Shown: positions 1 to 14,326, counted from the stretch's first letter. The stretch: DNA of 64,000 bases from Klebsiella aerogenes (GCA_029027985.1 CP119076.1:4648422-4712421), one strand, 5' to 3'. The notes: a model not told the origin generated them from the sequence alone. A program made the numbers and translations.

Positions 1-983
1 AAATCCGCGACCGCGCGGCTCATGGCGGCAATATGTTCCGGGGTCGTACCGCAACAACCGCCGACAATGTTGAGGAAACCCGCCTGCGCCCACTCGCGGA
101 TTTGCGCCGCCATGGTGTCGGCATCCAGATCATATTCGCCGAAAGCGTTCGGCAGGCCGGCGTTCGGGTGCGCGGTGACATAGCATTCGGCGATACGCGA
201 CAGCTCCTGCACGTACTGGCGCAGCTCATCCGGCCCCAGCGCGCAGTTCAGGCCGAAGGTCAGCGCATCAGCATGGCGCAGCGAGTTATAGAAGGCTTCA
301 GTGGTCTGGCCGGATAATGTACGGCCGGACGCATCGGTGATGGTGCCGGAAATCATAATCGGCAGCTCGACGCCCAGTGCGTCAAATTCTTCTTTCACCG
401 CGAAAATCGCCGCTTTGGCGTTAAGGGTATCGAACACCGTTTCAATCAGGATCAGGTCTGAACCACCTTCCACCAACGCTTTGGTTGATTCGCGATAGGC
501 AGCCACCAGCTGATCGAAGGTGATATTGCGGAATGCCGGATCGTTGACGTCCGGTGAGATAGACGCGGTGCGGTTGGTCGGCCCGAGCACGCCCGCCACG
601 TAGCGCGGTTTTTCCGGCGTACGCGCAGTCCACGCGTCGGCACTGGCGCGGGCCAGCTTCGCGGCGGCAAAGTTGATTTCCGCCGACAGGGATTCCATCT
701 GGTAATCCGCCATCGCAATGGTCGTCGAGTTGAAGGTGTTGGTTTCGATGATGTCCGCGCCGGCGGCGAAATAGGCGTCGTGGATCTCGCGAATGACCTC
801 GGGTTTGCTGAGCACCAGCAGGTCGTTATTGCCTTTCAGATCGCACGGCCAGTCAGCGAAGCGTTCGCCGCGGAAATCCTGCTCGCTCAGACGATAGCCC
901 TGGATCATGGTGCCCATGCCCCCATCCAGAACCAGAATTCGTTCTCTTAACTGCTGATGTAATTGCTCTACTTTGTTACTCAC
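1..983 (-). CDS. metH: Cobalamin-dependent methionine synthase MetH, N-terminal part (cut by window edge)
   Basis: About 327 N-terminal residues of 5-methyltetrahydrofolate-homocysteine methyltransferase, which makes methionine in the cytoplasm using methylcobalamin. The visible part is the homocysteine-binding barrel: [11 protein letters not shown] near the start, NCALGPDE with one zinc cysteine, and [10 protein letters not shown] with the two others. The start is a GTG (981-983, protein SNKVEQL...), as in E. coli; no in-frame ATG lies nearby. The folate, cobalamin and activation domains lie beyond the left edge. It is divergent from iclR across about 195 bp that hold a MetR-like site. Its B12 requirement links it to btuB at the other end of the window. 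Family assignment is certain; integrity of the rest cannot be judged. Confidence 0.97.
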   Translation of the reverse strand, partial: MSNKVEQLHQQLRERILVLDGGMGTMIQGYRLSEQDFRGERFADWPCDLKGNNDLLVLSKPEVIREIHDAYFAAGADIIETNTFNSTTIAMADYQMESLSAEINFAAAKLARASADAWTARTPEKPRYVAGVLGPTNRTASISPDVNDPAFRNITFDQLVAAYRESTKALVEGGSDLILIETVFDTLNAKAAIFAVKEEFDALGVELPIMISGTITDASGRTLSGQTTEAFYNSLRHADALTFGLNCALGPDELRQYVQELSRIAECYVTAHPNAGLPNAFGEYDLDADTMAAQIREWAQAGFLNIVGGCCGTTPEHIAAMSRAVAD

Positions 984-1075
984 ACAGACTCCCGACAGCG
1001 CTCAACTCAGGCCAAAAAGCCAACAAACCATACTGGCATAAACCGACCTGCTGGAAAAGGAAACCCGCTGCAACA

Positions 1076-1088
1076 TGAGACAAGTTCA
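1076..1088 (-). promoter_or_regulatory. Probable MetR binding site upstream of metH
   Basis: The sequence TGAG-N5-TTCA fits the MetR consensus TGAA-N5-TTCA with one mismatch. It lies about 93 bp upstream of the metH GTG in the metH-iclR gap. MetR with homocysteine is the known activator of metH in enterobacteria. The function is inferred from match and position only. Confidence 0.5.
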
Positions 1089-1139
1089 ACTTCACTCCTC
1101 CGATCAGTCTGGTTGTGATTGCATTATCGCCAAATAAAA

Positions 1140-1154
1140 CGAAAATTATTTCCA
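1140..1154 (+). promoter_or_regulatory. IclR autoregulatory operator
   Basis: CGAAAATTATTTCCA matches the IclR palindrome TGGAAATNATTTCCA at 12 of 14 defined positions. It ends 24 bp before the iclR start codon, which suits the known autorepression of iclR. This is a motif match, not a footprint. Confidence 0.6.
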
Positions 1155-1178
1155 CGATACAGAAAAAAGGAGTTCATC

Positions 1179-2009
1179 ATGGCTACCCCGGTTCCCGCAA
1201 AACGCGGCAGAAAACCCGCTGCCGCCGCCCCCGCCGCGCAGGCCAGCGGGCAAGTTCAGTCGCTCACCCGCGGTCTGAAACTGCTTGAATGGATTTCTGA
1301 ATCTCATAGCAGCGTCGCGCTTACCGAACTGGCTCAGCAGGCAGGTCTGCCTAACTCCACCACCCATCGCCTGCTGACCACCATGCAGCAGCTCGGCTTT
1401 GTCCGCCAGGTCGGCGAGCTGGGGCACTGGGCGATCGGCGCGCACGCTTTTGTCGTCGGCAGCAGTTTCCTGCAAAGCCGCAACCTGCTGGCCATCGTCC
1501 ATCCTATCCTGCGCCAGCTAATGGAAGATTCCGGTGAAACGGTCAACCTTGCGGTGCTGGATAAAAGCGATCACCAGGCGATTATTATCGACCAGGTGCA
1601 ATGTACGCAGCTGATGCGCATGTCGGCGCCGATTGGCGGCAAGCTGCCAATGCACGCCTCGGGGGCGGGGAAAGCGTTCCTGTCGCAACTGAGCGAGGAG
1701 GAGGTCACCACGCTGCTGCATCGCAAAGGCCTGCATGCCTACACCCACGCGACCCTGGTCTCGCCGGTACATCTGAAAGAAGATTTAGCTCAGACGCGCA
1801 AGCGCGGCTATTCATTCGATGATGAAGAGCACGCGTTGGGGCTGCGCTGCATCGCCTCCTGCATTTACGATGAACACCACGAGCCGTTTGCCGCCATCTC
1901 CATTTCCGGGCCGATTTCACGTATGACCGACGATCGGGTTACCGAGCTTGGCGCGCTGGTGATTAAAGCCGCAAAGGAAGTGACATTAGCTTACGGCGGG
2001 GTTAAATAA
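1179..2009 (+). CDS. iclR: Transcriptional repressor IclR of the glyoxylate shunt
   Basis: 276-residue IclR-family regulator that represses aceBAK; glyoxylate and pyruvate modulate it. An alanine/proline-rich N-terminal arm (about residues 1-25) is followed by a winged helix-turn-helix (about 28-90, with SVALTELAQQAGLPNSTTHRLL) and the C-terminal effector domain ending AKEVTLAYGG. The ATG at 1179 (MATPVPAKRG) has an AAAGGAG ribosome site 6 nt upstream; an in-frame ATG at 1119 would add 20 residues that E. coli IclR lacks. It converges on aceK with a REP-type hairpin between them. Confidence 0.97.
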   Translation: MATPVPAKRGRKPAAAAPAAQASGQVQSLTRGLKLLEWISESHSSVALTELAQQAGLPNSTTHRLLTTMQQLGFVRQVGELGHWAIGAHAFVVGSSFLQSRNLLAIVHPILRQLMEDSGETVNLAVLDKSDHQAIIIDQVQCTQLMRMSAPIGGKLPMHASGAGKAFLSQLSEEEVTTLLHRKGLHAYTHATLVSPVHLKEDLAQTRKRGYSFDDEEHALGLRCIASCIYDEHHEPFAAISISGPISRMTDDRVTELGALVIKAAKEVTLAYGGVK

Positions 2010-2020
2010 AGAAAGATTAA

Positions 2021-2053
2021 GTAGCCCGGCGTCGCTCCGCTCGGCCGGGCTAC
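2021..2053. repeat. REP-type palindrome between iclR and aceK
   Basis: GTAGCCCGGC and GCCGGGCTAC form a perfect 10-bp stem around a 13-nt centre. It sits in the 45-bp gap between two convergent genes and can act as a two-way transcription or decay barrier. It resembles enterobacterial REP units in its GCCGG core. Confidence 0.7.
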
Positions 2054-2054
2054 A

Positions 2055-3779
2055 TCAGCCATAGCGCACGCTGAAACGCTGGCGGCGGCGGTAAGCATAC
2101 ACATCCTCCACATGTCCGTTTTTAATGCGCGTCTGCAGTTCGCGCCAGTAATCGGCGCGCAGTAGATCGGCGTGCATCTCTTCGAGTAGCGGCCCAATCC
2201 GCGGGTCGGCGCACAGCCAGTGGCGAAACTCTTCCGGGAAAACATCACCGGGCGAAACGCTGTACCAGGGTTCGCTTGCCAGCTCATCCTCGGGATAACG
2301 CGGCGGCGGAATCGCGCGGAAATTCACCTCGGTCATATAGCAAATTTCATCGTAATCGTAGAACACGACCCGGCCATGGCGGGTCACGCCGAAGTTTTTA
2401 AATAGCATGTCGCCGGGGAAAATATTGGCGGCCGCCAGTTGGCGAATCGCATTGCCGTACTCCTCAACCGCATCGCGCAGCGCCTGGCCCTCTACCTGCT
2501 CCAGCCAGATATTGAGCGGCACCATCCGCCGTTCAATATACAAGTGGCTGATAACGATGCGATCGCCGAGGTCGGTCAGTTTGTTCCCCGCTTCCGCCTG
2601 TAGCAGCGCCATCACCGCTGGCGCTATTTGTCGCTTATCCAGGACGAAATTTTCGAACTCCTGGGTATCCGCCATCCGCCCTACGCGGTCATGCTCTTTC
2701 ACCAGTTGATAGCAGGCGCGAACATGGGCGGCAGTCATCTCTTTTTGCGGCGCGAAACGGTCTTTGATCACCTTAAAGACCCGATCGAACCCCGGCAAGG
2801 TGAAGACCAGCATCACCATACCGCGGATGCCCGGCGCTTCAATAAACTGTTCATCGCTGCGGGCGATGTAATGCAGATATTCACGATAGCTTTCGGTTTT
2901 CGCATGCTTCTGGCAGCCAATCGCCATATAGAGTTCAGCGGTGGTTTTTCCCGGCAGAATCTCGCGCAGCCACTCGACCAGTGCGGCAGGCAGCGGCGCA
3001 TAAACCATAAAATAGGAACGGGCGAAACCAAAAACGATGCTCGCTTCGGCGTGGGTCGTCAGGCAAGCATCGACAAACAGCTCGCCCTCCTCAGTGCGAT
3101 GTATCGGCAACAGAAACGGCAACGTCGCCATCGGCGTGACCAGTTTACCAACCAGCCAGGCGGCTTTATTGCGATAAAACAGCTCATTCGCCACCTGCAG
3201 ATGCGATTGTGACAGTAGCTCGCCGCCGAGCGCTTCACGTAAACTACTGACGATATAACCGATATCGCGCCCTTTGTTTTGCCACGGCAGGCGTAGCGGC
3301 AGGTCGGAAAGCAGATTATGCATCAGGTATTCCCAACCGCGTTCGGGGAAGAAATCCTTCGCCAGCGGGCGAGAAATCGCGCGGAAGCGGCGTTCCGGCT
3401 GAGAACTGAAAATAAAGAGCCGCTCGGGAGTCAGCGAGCGGTGGTCGAACAGTCGGCAGTAGACCGAATTGAAAAAGCTCTCCGCAATTTCAAAGCGAGG
3501 GTAATCCGGTAATAATCGGGTGTACTGCTCTTTCACCCGCAGGAGAAAATCAACGTCGGTACTTTTCCCTTCGGTAATGCAGCGCAGCTGTTCCACCACC
3601 AGACCAACGTGGTGATCGTAGAGGTGGATACGCTGTTTCATCGCCTGCTGCACGGCGTGCCAGTCAGCCTGTTCAAAGCGCTGCTGGGCGCCGGAAGTCA
3701 CTTCCAGAAAGCGCCCGTATTGGGCGTCGAACCCCTGCAAAATGGTTTGGGCAATCAGTAATTCCAGGCCACGTGTCAT
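2055..3779 (-). CDS. aceK: Isocitrate dehydrogenase kinase/phosphatase AceK
   Basis: 574-residue bifunctional enzyme that phosphorylates and dephosphorylates isocitrate dehydrogenase, steering isocitrate between the TCA cycle and the glyoxylate shunt. The N-terminal regulatory domain is followed by the kinase/phosphatase domain, with [15 protein letters not shown], the catalytic-loop region [14 protein letters not shown] and the metal-site region [11 protein letters not shown]. It is the last gene of aceBAK and is separated from aceA by paired REP-like hairpins, the usual arrangement that lowers aceK expression. The C-terminus stops at RFSVRYG, about four residues short of E. coli AceK, with the stop beside the iclR-side REP. 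The extreme C-terminus is not catalytic, so activity is expected. Confidence 0.97.
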   Translation of the reverse strand: MTRGLELLIAQTILQGFDAQYGRFLEVTSGAQQRFEQADWHAVQQAMKQRIHLYDHHVGLVVEQLRCITEGKSTDVDFLLRVKEQYTRLLPDYPRFEIAESFFNSVYCRLFDHRSLTPERLFIFSSQPERRFRAISRPLAKDFFPERGWEYLMHNLLSDLPLRLPWQNKGRDIGYIVSSLREALGGELLSQSHLQVANELFYRNKAAWLVGKLVTPMATLPFLLPIHRTEEGELFVDACLTTHAEASIVFGFARSYFMVYAPLPAALVEWLREILPGKTTAELYMAIGCQKHAKTESYREYLHYIARSDEQFIEAPGIRGMVMLVFTLPGFDRVFKVIKDRFAPQKEMTAAHVRACYQLVKEHDRVGRMADTQEFENFVLDKRQIAPAVMALLQAEAGNKLTDLGDRIVISHLYIERRMVPLNIWLEQVEGQALRDAVEEYGNAIRQLAAANIFPGDMLFKNFGVTRHGRVVFYDYDEICYMTEVNFRAIPPPRYPEDELASEPWYSVSPGDVFPEEFRHWLCADPRIGPLLEEMHADLLRADYWRELQTRIKNGHVEDVYAYRRRQRFSVRYG

Positions 3780-3789
3780 CGCTTTCTCC

Positions 3790-3876
3790 CATCCGGCACA
3801 ACGCCATGCCGGATGGCGCGTTCGCTTATCCGGCCTACATCACTTCGTAGGCCCGGTAAGCGCGACGCTACCGGGC
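3790..3876. repeat. Pair of REP-like hairpins in the aceA-aceK gap
   Basis: Two palindromes lie in about 100 bp: 3790-3815 (CATCCGGCA/TGCCGGATG, 9-bp stem) and 3851-3876 (GCCCGGTA/TACCGGGC). This is a BIME-type arrangement. In E. coli the equivalent spacer also carries REP sequences that help produce far more AceA than AceK from one mRNA. Confidence 0.75.
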
Positions 3877-3881
3877 ATTAC

Positions 3882-5186
3882 TCAAAACTGCTCTTCTTCC
3901 GTTGACCCGGTTAACGCCGTGACCGAAGAGGCGCCGCCCTGGATAATGGTGGTGACTTTATCGAAATATCCCGTCCCCACTTCCTGCTGGTGCGAGACGA
4001 AGGTATACCCTTCCGGCCCGGCGGCGAACTCCGGCTGCTGCACTTTCTCAACATAATGGCGCATACCTTCTCCCTGGGCGTAGGCGTGGGCAAGGTCAAA
4101 CATGTTGAACCACATACTGTGGATACCCGCCAGGGTGATGAACTGGAATTTGTAACCCATATCCGACAACTGCTGCTGGAAGCTGGCGATGGTCTTGTCG
4201 TCGAGGTTTTTCTTCCAGTTAAACGATGGCGAACAGTTATAGGCCAGCAGTTTGCCCGGGAAACGGGCGTGAATCGCCTCGGCAAAGCGGCGCGCCTGCT
4301 CGATGTCGGGTTTTGATGTTTCGCACCACACCAGGTCGGCATAAGGCGCGTAAGCCAGGCCGCGGCTGATCGCCTGCTCGATACCGGCATGGGTACGGTA
4401 GAAACCTTCGCTGGTGCGATCGCCGGAGATAAACTCGCGATCGTAAGGATCGCAATCCGAGGTAATCAGGTCAGCCGCATCGGCATCGGTACGCGCGATA
4501 AGCAACGTCGGCACGCCCATCACATCCGCCGCCAGGCGCGCGGCGACCAGCTTCTGAATCGCCTCTTGCGTCGGTACCAGCACTTTACCGCCCATATGTC
4601 CGCACTTCTTCACCGACGCCAGCTGATCTTCGAAGTGAACGGCCGCTGCACCGGCCGCAATCATCGATTTCATCAGTTCAAACGCGTTCAGCACGCCGCC
4701 GAAGCCAGCCTCGGCATCGGCGACGATCGGCAGGAAATAGTCGGTAAAGCGCGGATCGTTCGGCTCAATCCCAGCCGACCACTGGATCTGATCGGCGCGA
4801 CGGAACGTATTGTTGATCCGATCGACCACTGACGGTACGGAGTTGGCCGGATAGAGCGATTGATCCGGGTACATGCTGGAAGCCAGATTGGCGTCAGCGG
4901 CGACCTGCCACCCGGATAAATAGATGGCTTCAATACCCGCCTTCGCCTGTTGCAGCGCTTGGCCGCCGGTCAGCGCGCCGAGGCTGTTGATGTAGCCTTT
5001 TTTCGCTTCGCCGTGCAGCAGACGCCACATTTTCGCCGCGCCAAGCTGCGCCAGCGTGCACTCCGGGTTCACCGAGCCGCGTAACTTCACCACCTCTTCC
5101 GCACTGTACGGGCGGGTAATGCCTTCCCAGCGCGGGTTCGTCCACTCTTTGTTTAATTCTTCGATTTGTTGGGTACGAGTTTTCAT
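3882..5186 (-). CDS. aceA: Isocitrate lyase AceA
   Basis: 434 residues, the same length as the E. coli enzyme. It cleaves isocitrate to glyoxylate and succinate, the first step of the glyoxylate shunt, needed on acetate or fatty acids. The active-site signature KKCGHMGGK has Cys195 as catalytic residue, and NCSPSFNW and the mobile C-terminal segment are present. The start at 5186 ([10 protein letters not shown]) is preceded by GGAG about 9 nt upstream; the reading frame stays open for 24 more codons but that extension is not family-like. It is the second gene of aceBAK, 80 nt after aceB. Confidence 0.98.
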   Translation of the reverse strand: MKTRTQQIEELNKEWTNPRWEGITRPYSAEEVVKLRGSVNPECTLAQLGAAKMWRLLHGEAKKGYINSLGALTGGQALQQAKAGIEAIYLSGWQVAADANLASSMYPDQSLYPANSVPSVVDRINNTFRRADQIQWSAGIEPNDPRFTDYFLPIVADAEAGFGGVLNAFELMKSMIAAGAAAVHFEDQLASVKKCGHMGGKVLVPTQEAIQKLVAARLAADVMGVPTLLIARTDADAADLITSDCDPYDREFISGDRTSEGFYRTHAGIEQAISRGLAYAPYADLVWCETSKPDIEQARRFAEAIHARFPGKLLAYNCSPSFNWKKNLDDKTIASFQQQLSDMGYKFQFITLAGIHSMWFNMFDLAHAYAQGEGMRHYVEKVQQPEFAAGPEGYTFVSHQQEVGTGYFDKVTTIIQGGASSVTALTGSTEEEQF

Positions 5187-5266
5187 GTGCAGATGCTCCA
5201 TATAATTTCCTGGCTTCCCAGGCGTCATTGGTGAAGGACTAAATGGCGAACAACACAATCTGGCGA

Positions 5267-6868
5267 TTAAGCCAGCAGGCGGTAGCCCGGTAATGTCAGA
5301 AAATCAATCAACTCATCGGAAGTGGTGATTTGCTCCATCAGGCGCGCCGCATCGTCAAAGCGACCATGGCTGAAGCGGTGTTCTCCCAGTTCCTCCTGAA
5401 TCACCATCAACTCTTCAGCTAACCACTGGCGGAACAGCGCCTTCGTCACCGGGGTGCCGTCGTTAAGGGTTTTCTGGTGGTGGATCCATTGCCAAATGGA
5501 GGTTCGCGAAATCTCGGCGGTCGCCGCATCTTCCATCAGACCGTAAATCGGCACACAACCGTTGCCGGAAATCCAGGCTTCGATGTACTGCACCGCGACG
5601 CGAATGTTGGCGCGCATGCCGGCTTCGGTACGCTCGCCCTCGCAGGGCGCCAGCAGCTGCTCGGCGGTCATCGGCGCATCGTCATGGCGAGTGACAAAAA
5701 GTTGGTTAGGATGTTCGCCCAGCACCCGGTTAAAGATGTCCATGGCGGTGTCCGCCAGGCCCGGATGGGCAATCCAGGTGCCGTCGTGGCCGTTGTTCGC
5801 CTCCAGCTCTTTATCGGCAGTGACTTTATTCAACACCTGGCGATTACGTTCGGCATCTTTGCTCGGAATAAACGCCGCCATACCGCCCATCGCGAAGGCG
5901 CCGCGTTTATGACAGGTCTTAATCAACAGCCGCGAATAGGCGCTGAGGAACGGTTTATCCATCGTCACCACCTGACGGTCCGGCAGGACGCGATCGGGGT
6001 GATTTTTCAATGTTTTGATATAGCTGAAGATGTAGTCCCAGCGCCCACAGTTCAGGCCAACGATATGGTCGCGCAGCGCATGCAGGATCTCATCCATCTG
6101 GAACACCGCCGGCAGCGTTTCAATCAGCAGCGTGGCTTTAATGGTGCCGCGCGGCAGCGCGAAACGATCCTCGGTGAAGCTGAAGACTTCGCCCCACCAC
6201 GCCGCTTCTTGCCAGGCTTGAGTTTTCGGCAGATAGAAATAAGGGCCGCTTCCTTTCGCCAGCAGCGCCTGATAGTTGTGGAAGAAATAGAGCGCAAAAT
6301 CGAACAGGCTGCCGGGGATCGCCTCATTACGCCAGCTGACGTGTTTTTCCGGCAGATGCAGACCGCGAACGCGACAGACCAGTACCGCTGGATCAGGCTG
6401 CAGTTGATAGATTTTCCCGGCTTCGTTGGTATAGCTGATGGTGCCGTTGACCGCATCGCGCAGGTTAATTTGCCCATCAATGACTTTGTGCCAATCCGGC
6501 GCCAGCGAGTCTTCGAAATCCGCCATAAAGACTTTGACGTTAGCATTCAGAGCGTTAATTACCATTTTGCGCTCAACCGGGCCGGTGATTTCAACGCGAC
6601 GATCCTGTAAATCCGCCGGAATACCGCGTATTTTCCAGTCTCCATTACGAATGGAAGCTGTTTCCGAAATAAAACCCGGGAGCTTGCCGTCATCAATGGC
6701 TTGCTGTTGCTGGACACGCGCGGCCAGCAGTTGATTACGCTCAGGCGTAAAGCGGCTCACCAGTTCGGTCAGGAATTCTACCGCTTCAGGAGTCAGAATT
6801 TGCTTCTCCTGCTCGCCATAAGGCTGGCTAAAGGCCAGTTCATCGATCATTGTCGCCTGTTGCGTCAT
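5267..6868 (-). CDS. aceB: Malate synthase A AceB
   Basis: 533 residues. It condenses glyoxylate with acetyl-CoA to malate, the second step of the glyoxylate shunt. Family marks are [40 protein letters not shown] and [11 protein letters not shown]. The start MTQQAT at 6868 has a strong AGGAG upstream; an upstream in-frame ATG (7018) would run back through the promoter and is rejected. First gene of aceBAK, transcribed from an IclR-controlled promoter just upstream. Confidence 0.98.
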   Translation of the reverse strand: MTQQATMIDELAFSQPYGEQEKQILTPEAVEFLTELVSRFTPERNQLLAARVQQQQAIDDGKLPGFISETASIRNGDWKIRGIPADLQDRRVEITGPVERKMVINALNANVKVFMADFEDSLAPDWHKVIDGQINLRDAVNGTISYTNEAGKIYQLQPDPAVLVCRVRGLHLPEKHVSWRNEAIPGSLFDFALYFFHNYQALLAKGSGPYFYLPKTQAWQEAAWWGEVFSFTEDRFALPRGTIKATLLIETLPAVFQMDEILHALRDHIVGLNCGRWDYIFSYIKTLKNHPDRVLPDRQVVTMDKPFLSAYSRLLIKTCHKRGAFAMGGMAAFIPSKDAERNRQVLNKVTADKELEANNGHDGTWIAHPGLADTAMDIFNRVLGEHPNQLFVTRHDDAPMTAEQLLAPCEGERTEAGMRANIRVAVQYIEAWISGNGCVPIYGLMEDAATAEISRTSIWQWIHHQKTLNDGTPVTKALFRQWLAEELMVIQEELGEHRFSHGRFDDAARLMEQITTSDELIDFLTLPGYRLLA

Positions 6869-6941
6869 TGTGCAGCTCCTCTTGATTGATCCCAGTGGCG
6901 CGAACGAAAGATCGTTGTCTGTTTTTCGTTCAACACAATTA

Positions 6942-6984
6942 AGACTACTCAAGAAATTTCCAAAATCAAAAACAATTTCCATTT
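6942..6984 (-). promoter_or_regulatory. aceBAK promoter and IclR operator
   Basis: On the minus strand TTGATT (6964-6969) and TAGTCT (6942-6947) are separated by 16 bp, the arrangement I recall for the E. coli aceB promoter. Overlapping it are two GGAAAT half-sites (about 6956-6962 and 6977-6983) of the type bound by IclR. Repressor bound here would cover the -35 element. Confidence 0.65.
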
Positions 6985-7060
6985 TTAATTTAATATGCAT
7001 ACAACATATTGATAACAATGAAATTAAAGTTTAAACGGAAGATGAAGTGGTTTTCGGAAA

Positions 7061-7083
7061 TAAAAAAAGCACCCGAGGGTGCC
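7061..7083 (-). terminator. Intrinsic terminator of metA
   Basis: Minus strand GGCACCC-TCG-GGGTGC followed by TTTTTTT. It lies about 46 nt after the metA stop and upstream of the aceBAK promoter, so it separates the two collinear units. Confidence 0.85.
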
Positions 7084-7128
7084 TGAGACGAGATGCTGAA
7101 ACGCTTTAGGATCGAACAGTCTGGAGGA

Positions 7129-8058
7129 TTAATCCAGCGTCGGATTCATATGGCGCAGATCGTATGGCGTGATCTGGTAGACGTAATAGTTAAGCCAGTT
7201 AGCGAATAGCAAATTACCGTGGCTGCGCCAGCTCGCCCGCGGTTTGTTGTTTGGGTCGTTATTGGGGAAGTAATTGTCCGGGAGTTGCGGATCTAATCCG
7301 GCCTCCAGATCGCGGAAGAATTCGCTAGCCAGGGTATTGGCATCATATTCAGGATGGCCAGTGACAAAGGCGATACGTTTATCTTTACTGGCGAATAGAT
7401 AGGCGTCGCCATCTTCTGTCTCGGCCAAAATTTCCAGATCGGTATAGTCGCGAATCAGCCCTGCCGGGAAGTCGGCATAACGTGAGTGAGGCGCCAGGAA
7501 GGTATCATCAAATCCGCGAGTCAGTAGCGCATGCGGATGCAAAATATGATGTTCATAAACGCCGGCGATTTTTTCGGTACGGGTCTGCTTAGGGATGCCA
7601 TAGAGGATATTCAGCGCAGCCTGTACCGCCCAACAGACAAATAACGTTGAGGTAACGTGATCCTTGGCCCACTCCAGTACCTGTTTGATCTGCGGCCAGT
7701 AGGCGACATCGTTAAATTCGACCAGACCCAGCGGGGCGCCGGTGACAATCAGGCCATCAAAATTCTGCTCGCGGATATCATCAAAGTTGCAGTAAAAGTT
7801 ATTCAGGTGCTCCGTCGGCGTATTGCGCGATTCACGCGCGTCGATGCGCAGCAGCTGAATATCAACCTGCAGCGGCGAGTTCGATAACAGACGAAGAAAC
7901 TGGTTTTCCGTCTCGATCTTCTTGGGCATCAGATTGAGGATTAACACCTTCAGCGGGCGGATTTCCTGAGTCGTCGCGCGCGTTGCCGTCATAACGAAGA
8001 CGTTTTCATCACGCAAAAAATTGACGGCCGGTAGCTCGTCCTGCACCCGAATTGGCAT
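7129..8058 (-). CDS. metA: Homoserine O-succinyltransferase MetA
   Basis: 309 residues, full length. It transfers succinyl from succinyl-CoA to homoserine, the first committed step of methionine synthesis. Cys142 in [10 protein letters not shown] is the acyl-enzyme nucleophile, and GHPEYD holds the His/Glu pair. MetA is known for thermal instability and feedback control by methionine. Start ATG 8058 has a GAGG site. Four tandem met-box octamers lie directly upstream. It has its own terminator and is collinear with aceBAK. Confidence 0.98.
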   Translation of the reverse strand: MPIRVQDELPAVNFLRDENVFVMTATRATTQEIRPLKVLILNLMPKKIETENQFLRLLSNSPLQVDIQLLRIDARESRNTPTEHLNNFYCNFDDIREQNFDGLIVTGAPLGLVEFNDVAYWPQIKQVLEWAKDHVTSTLFVCWAVQAALNILYGIPKQTRTEKIAGVYEHHILHPHALLTRGFDDTFLAPHSRYADFPAGLIRDYTDLEILAETEDGDAYLFASKDKRIAFVTGHPEYDANTLASEFFRDLEAGLDPQLPDNYFPNNDPNNKPRASWRSHGNLLFANWLNYYVYQITPYDLRHMNPTLD

Positions 8059-8077
8059 AACTGTATTACCTCATTAC

Positions 8078-8109
8078 ATACATATAAACGTTTAGACATC
8101 CAGATAGCT
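8078..8109 (-). promoter_or_regulatory. MetJ operator (four tandem met boxes) of metA
   Basis: Read on the minus strand: AGCTATCT, GGATGTCT, AAACGTTT, ATATGTAT, four contiguous octamers resembling the met box AGACGTCT. MetJ with S-adenosylmethionine binds such arrays cooperatively. The array ends 20 nt before the metA start. Confidence 0.8.
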
Positions 8110-8184
8110 GACAATAACCAGGAATAAGCAAAATGTCGAGTCTGCGAGCGGAAGGTGAGAAAGTTTCAATATCGTCCGTTGCCG

Positions 8185-8574
8185 CTAAGCTGCACCATTA
8201 GCTAACAGGGCATGAACTTCAACATCGCTGCGCACATGGCTACTGCAGCGAACCTCCAACTGACGGTAGCGCATCGATACCGCAACGGCGACCATTTCCA
8301 TTATCGCGCGCTCTTCTACCTGCGATAGCCCGCCTTCATTTAGTTCCATGGCATCAACCAGAATGCGAAAACGTCTTTTCCTTAGCACGCGCGTTAGCCA
8401 ATTTTCGGGTTTTTGTTGTTGGAGCAGGGCGGATAAGACGTCACGCGCGGCAAAAAACTGCGCCACGAGCAGACGTTGATTGCTAAATCCGCCGCTGCCG
8501 CTAAATTCACGGCCATTATCGAGATTGCGCACGGTCATTCGGTTTTTATACAAAGAGATATATAAGGTGGTCAC
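8185..8574 (-). CDS. yjaA: YjaA family stress-induced protein
   Basis: 129 residues, similar to E. coli YjaA: FSNQRLL near residue 31 and MELNEGGLSQVEER near 76 are shared landmarks. Biochemical function is unknown; in E. coli it is described as stress-induced and serves as a phylogroup marker. No signal peptide or membrane segment is seen. In E. coli yjaB lies between yjaA and metA; here the gap is only 126 bp and yjaB is absent. Confidence 0.85.
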   Translation of the reverse strand: MTTLYISLYKNRMTVRNLDNGREFSGSGGFSNQRLLVAQFFAARDVLSALLQQQKPENWLTRVLRKRRFRILVDAMELNEGGLSQVEERAIMEMVAVAVSMRYRQLEVRCSSHVRSDVEVHALLANGAA

Positions 8575-8682
8575 GAATCCTTTCCTGTTTCAGCAAGATC
8601 TGGAGGGATCATAACAGCTGAAAGACAGGTTTAGACGTTCGACGTCGGGTTTCGGAATTGGGCGAGGTTTAGTGAGGAACAG

Positions 8683-8770
8683 TTTTCCCCGGAGGCGGTG
8701 CTGCGCACCTTGTCCGGGCTACAGGGCCCGTAGCCCCGGTAAGCGCAGCGCCACCGGGGAGGTGGCGGCG
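8683..8770. repeat. REP/BIME element distal to the first rRNA operon
   Basis: GC-rich palindromic stretch. The 42 nt at 8729-8770 (GTAGCCCCGGTAAGCG...CCACCGGGG) recur identically at 53632-53673, at the same place beyond the second rRNA operon; a short TTTTCCCCGGAGG stretch is also shared. The rest of the 8575-8794 gap contains no gene. Confidence 0.7.
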
Positions 8771-8794
8771 CAGTTGTCCAAAAAATACAAAAGC

Positions 8795-8824
8795 AAAAGG
8801 CTCAGTCTTTCGACTGAGCCTTTT
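8795..8824 (-). terminator. Second terminator (T2) of the first rRNA operon
   Basis: Perfect stem AAAAGGCTCAGTC/GACTGAGCCTTTT with a 4-nt loop, followed on the minus strand by T-rich sequence. It lies about 180 nt beyond the 5S gene. Confidence 0.85.
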
Positions 8825-8962
8825 GCTTTATTTGATGCCTGGCAGTTTATGGCGGGCGTCCTGCCCGCCACCCTCCGGGCCGTTGCTGCGCAACGTTCAA
8901 ATCCGCTCCCGGCGGATTTGTCCTCCTCAGGAGAGCGCTCACCGACAGACAACAGATAAAAC

Positions 8963-8992
8963 AAAAGGCCCAGTCTTTCGACCGGGCCTTTT
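8963..8992 (-). terminator. T1 terminator of the first rRNA operon
   Basis: Stem AAAAGGCCCGGTC/GACTGGGCCTTTT, very like E. coli rrnB T1. It begins about 10 nt after the 5S 3' end. The T1-T2 interval is also close to the E. coli rrnB T1-T2 interval. Confidence 0.9.
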
Positions 8993-9002
8993 GCTTTATT
9001 TG

Positions 9003-9122
9003 ATGCCTGGCAGTTCCCTACTCTCACATGGGGAGACCCCACACTACCATCGGCGCTACGGCGTTTCACTTCTGAGTTCGGCATGGGGTCAGGTGGGACC
9101 ACCGCGCTATCGCCGCCAGGCA
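9003..9122 (-). rRNA. rrf: 5S ribosomal RNA
   Basis: 120 nt, from TGCCTGGCGGC to CTGCCAGGCAT with complementary ends, nearly identical to E. coli 5S. A single 5S copy ends this operon. It is the same as the copy at 53907-54026. Confidence 0.98.
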
Positions 9123-9215
9123 AATTCTGTTATCAACACGTCTCCGGGACGCATCGATGTAATCTGTATCACGCTGAAAATCTTCTCAATTCCGCCAAAA
9201 CACCTTCGGCGTTGT

Positions 9216-12120
<2,905 letters not shown>

Positions 12121-12216
12121 TCACAACCCGAAGATGTTTCACTTCTGATTGCGAAAATTTGAGAGACTCGAACACACCATTAACGGTGTGTCGTTTCAAT
12201 TTTCAGCTTGATCCAG

Positions 12217-12230
12217 ATTTTTAAAGAGCA
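12217..12230 (-). promoter_or_regulatory. boxA antitermination element in the 16S-23S spacer
   Basis: Minus strand TGCTCTTTAAAAAT, the boxA core of rRNA spacers, which loads Nus factors for antitermination before 23S. Confidence 0.7.
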
Positions 12231-12303
12231 AATATCTCAAACGTCACCCGAAGGTAAGTTTTGAGATACTGAGGTCGGCGACTTTCACTCACAAACCAGC
12301 AAG

Positions 12304-12379
12304 TGGCGTCCCCTAGGGGATTCGAACCCCTGTTACCGCCGTGAAAGGGCGGTGTCCTGGGCCTCTAGACGAAGGGGAC
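12304..12379 (-). tRNA. gltT-like: tRNA-Glu(UUC) in the rRNA spacer
   Basis: 76 nt including encoded CCA; acceptor GTCCCCT/AGGGGAC, anticodon TTC in loop CTTTCAC, and GGTTCGAATC T-arm. It is the sole spacer tRNA of this operon, which lies beside purH. Confidence 0.98.
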
Positions 12380-12464
12380 GTGTAAGTCTCAATCGCAAGA
12401 CGCCTTGCTATTTACTTTTCATCAGACAATCTGTGTGAGCACTACAAAGGCAGGTTCTTTCAGG

Positions 12465-14004
<1,540 letters not shown>

Positions 14005-14137
14005 AAGTTTGATGCTCATGAATTAAACTTCGTAATGAATTACGTATGTTCACTCACTGAGACTTGGTATTCATTTTTCGTCCGAGGACGTTAAGAATCC
14101 ATGTCACTTTGAGTGCCCACACAGATTGTCTGATAAA

Positions 14138-14150
14138 TTGTTAAAGAGCA
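14138..14150 (-). promoter_or_regulatory. boxA in the rRNA leader
   Basis: Minus strand TGCTCTTTAACAA, the conserved leader boxA for rRNA antitermination, between P2 and the 16S gene. Confidence 0.85.
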
Positions 14151-14188
14151 GGTGCGACGCGCTTTAGCGCTCTGTCACGAGGTGGCGT

Positions 14189-14216
14189 ATATTACGCTTT
14201 CCTCTTTCAGAGTCAA
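14189..14216 (-). promoter_or_regulatory. rRNA promoter P2 (first operon)
   Basis: TTGACT (14211-14216) and TAATAT (14189-14194) with a 16-bp spacer on the minus strand, as in E. coli rrn P2. Confidence 0.8.
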
Positions 14217-14298
14217 CCCTGAATTTCAGAATTTTTCTCTTCAACCGAACCGGCTGTTTGTGTGAAGTGATTCACATCTGCCGTGTCGATGGAGGCGC

Positions 14299-14326
14299 AT
14301 TATAGGGAGTTCTCGAGCGCCTGCAA
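14299..14326 (-). promoter_or_regulatory. rRNA promoter P1 (first operon)
   Basis: TTGCAG (14321-14326) and a perfect TATAAT (14299-14304) with a 16-bp spacer, followed by the GC-rich discriminator GCGCCTCC typical of stringently controlled rRNA promoters. An A/T-rich stretch upstream could serve as UP element or FIS region. Confidence 0.85.
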
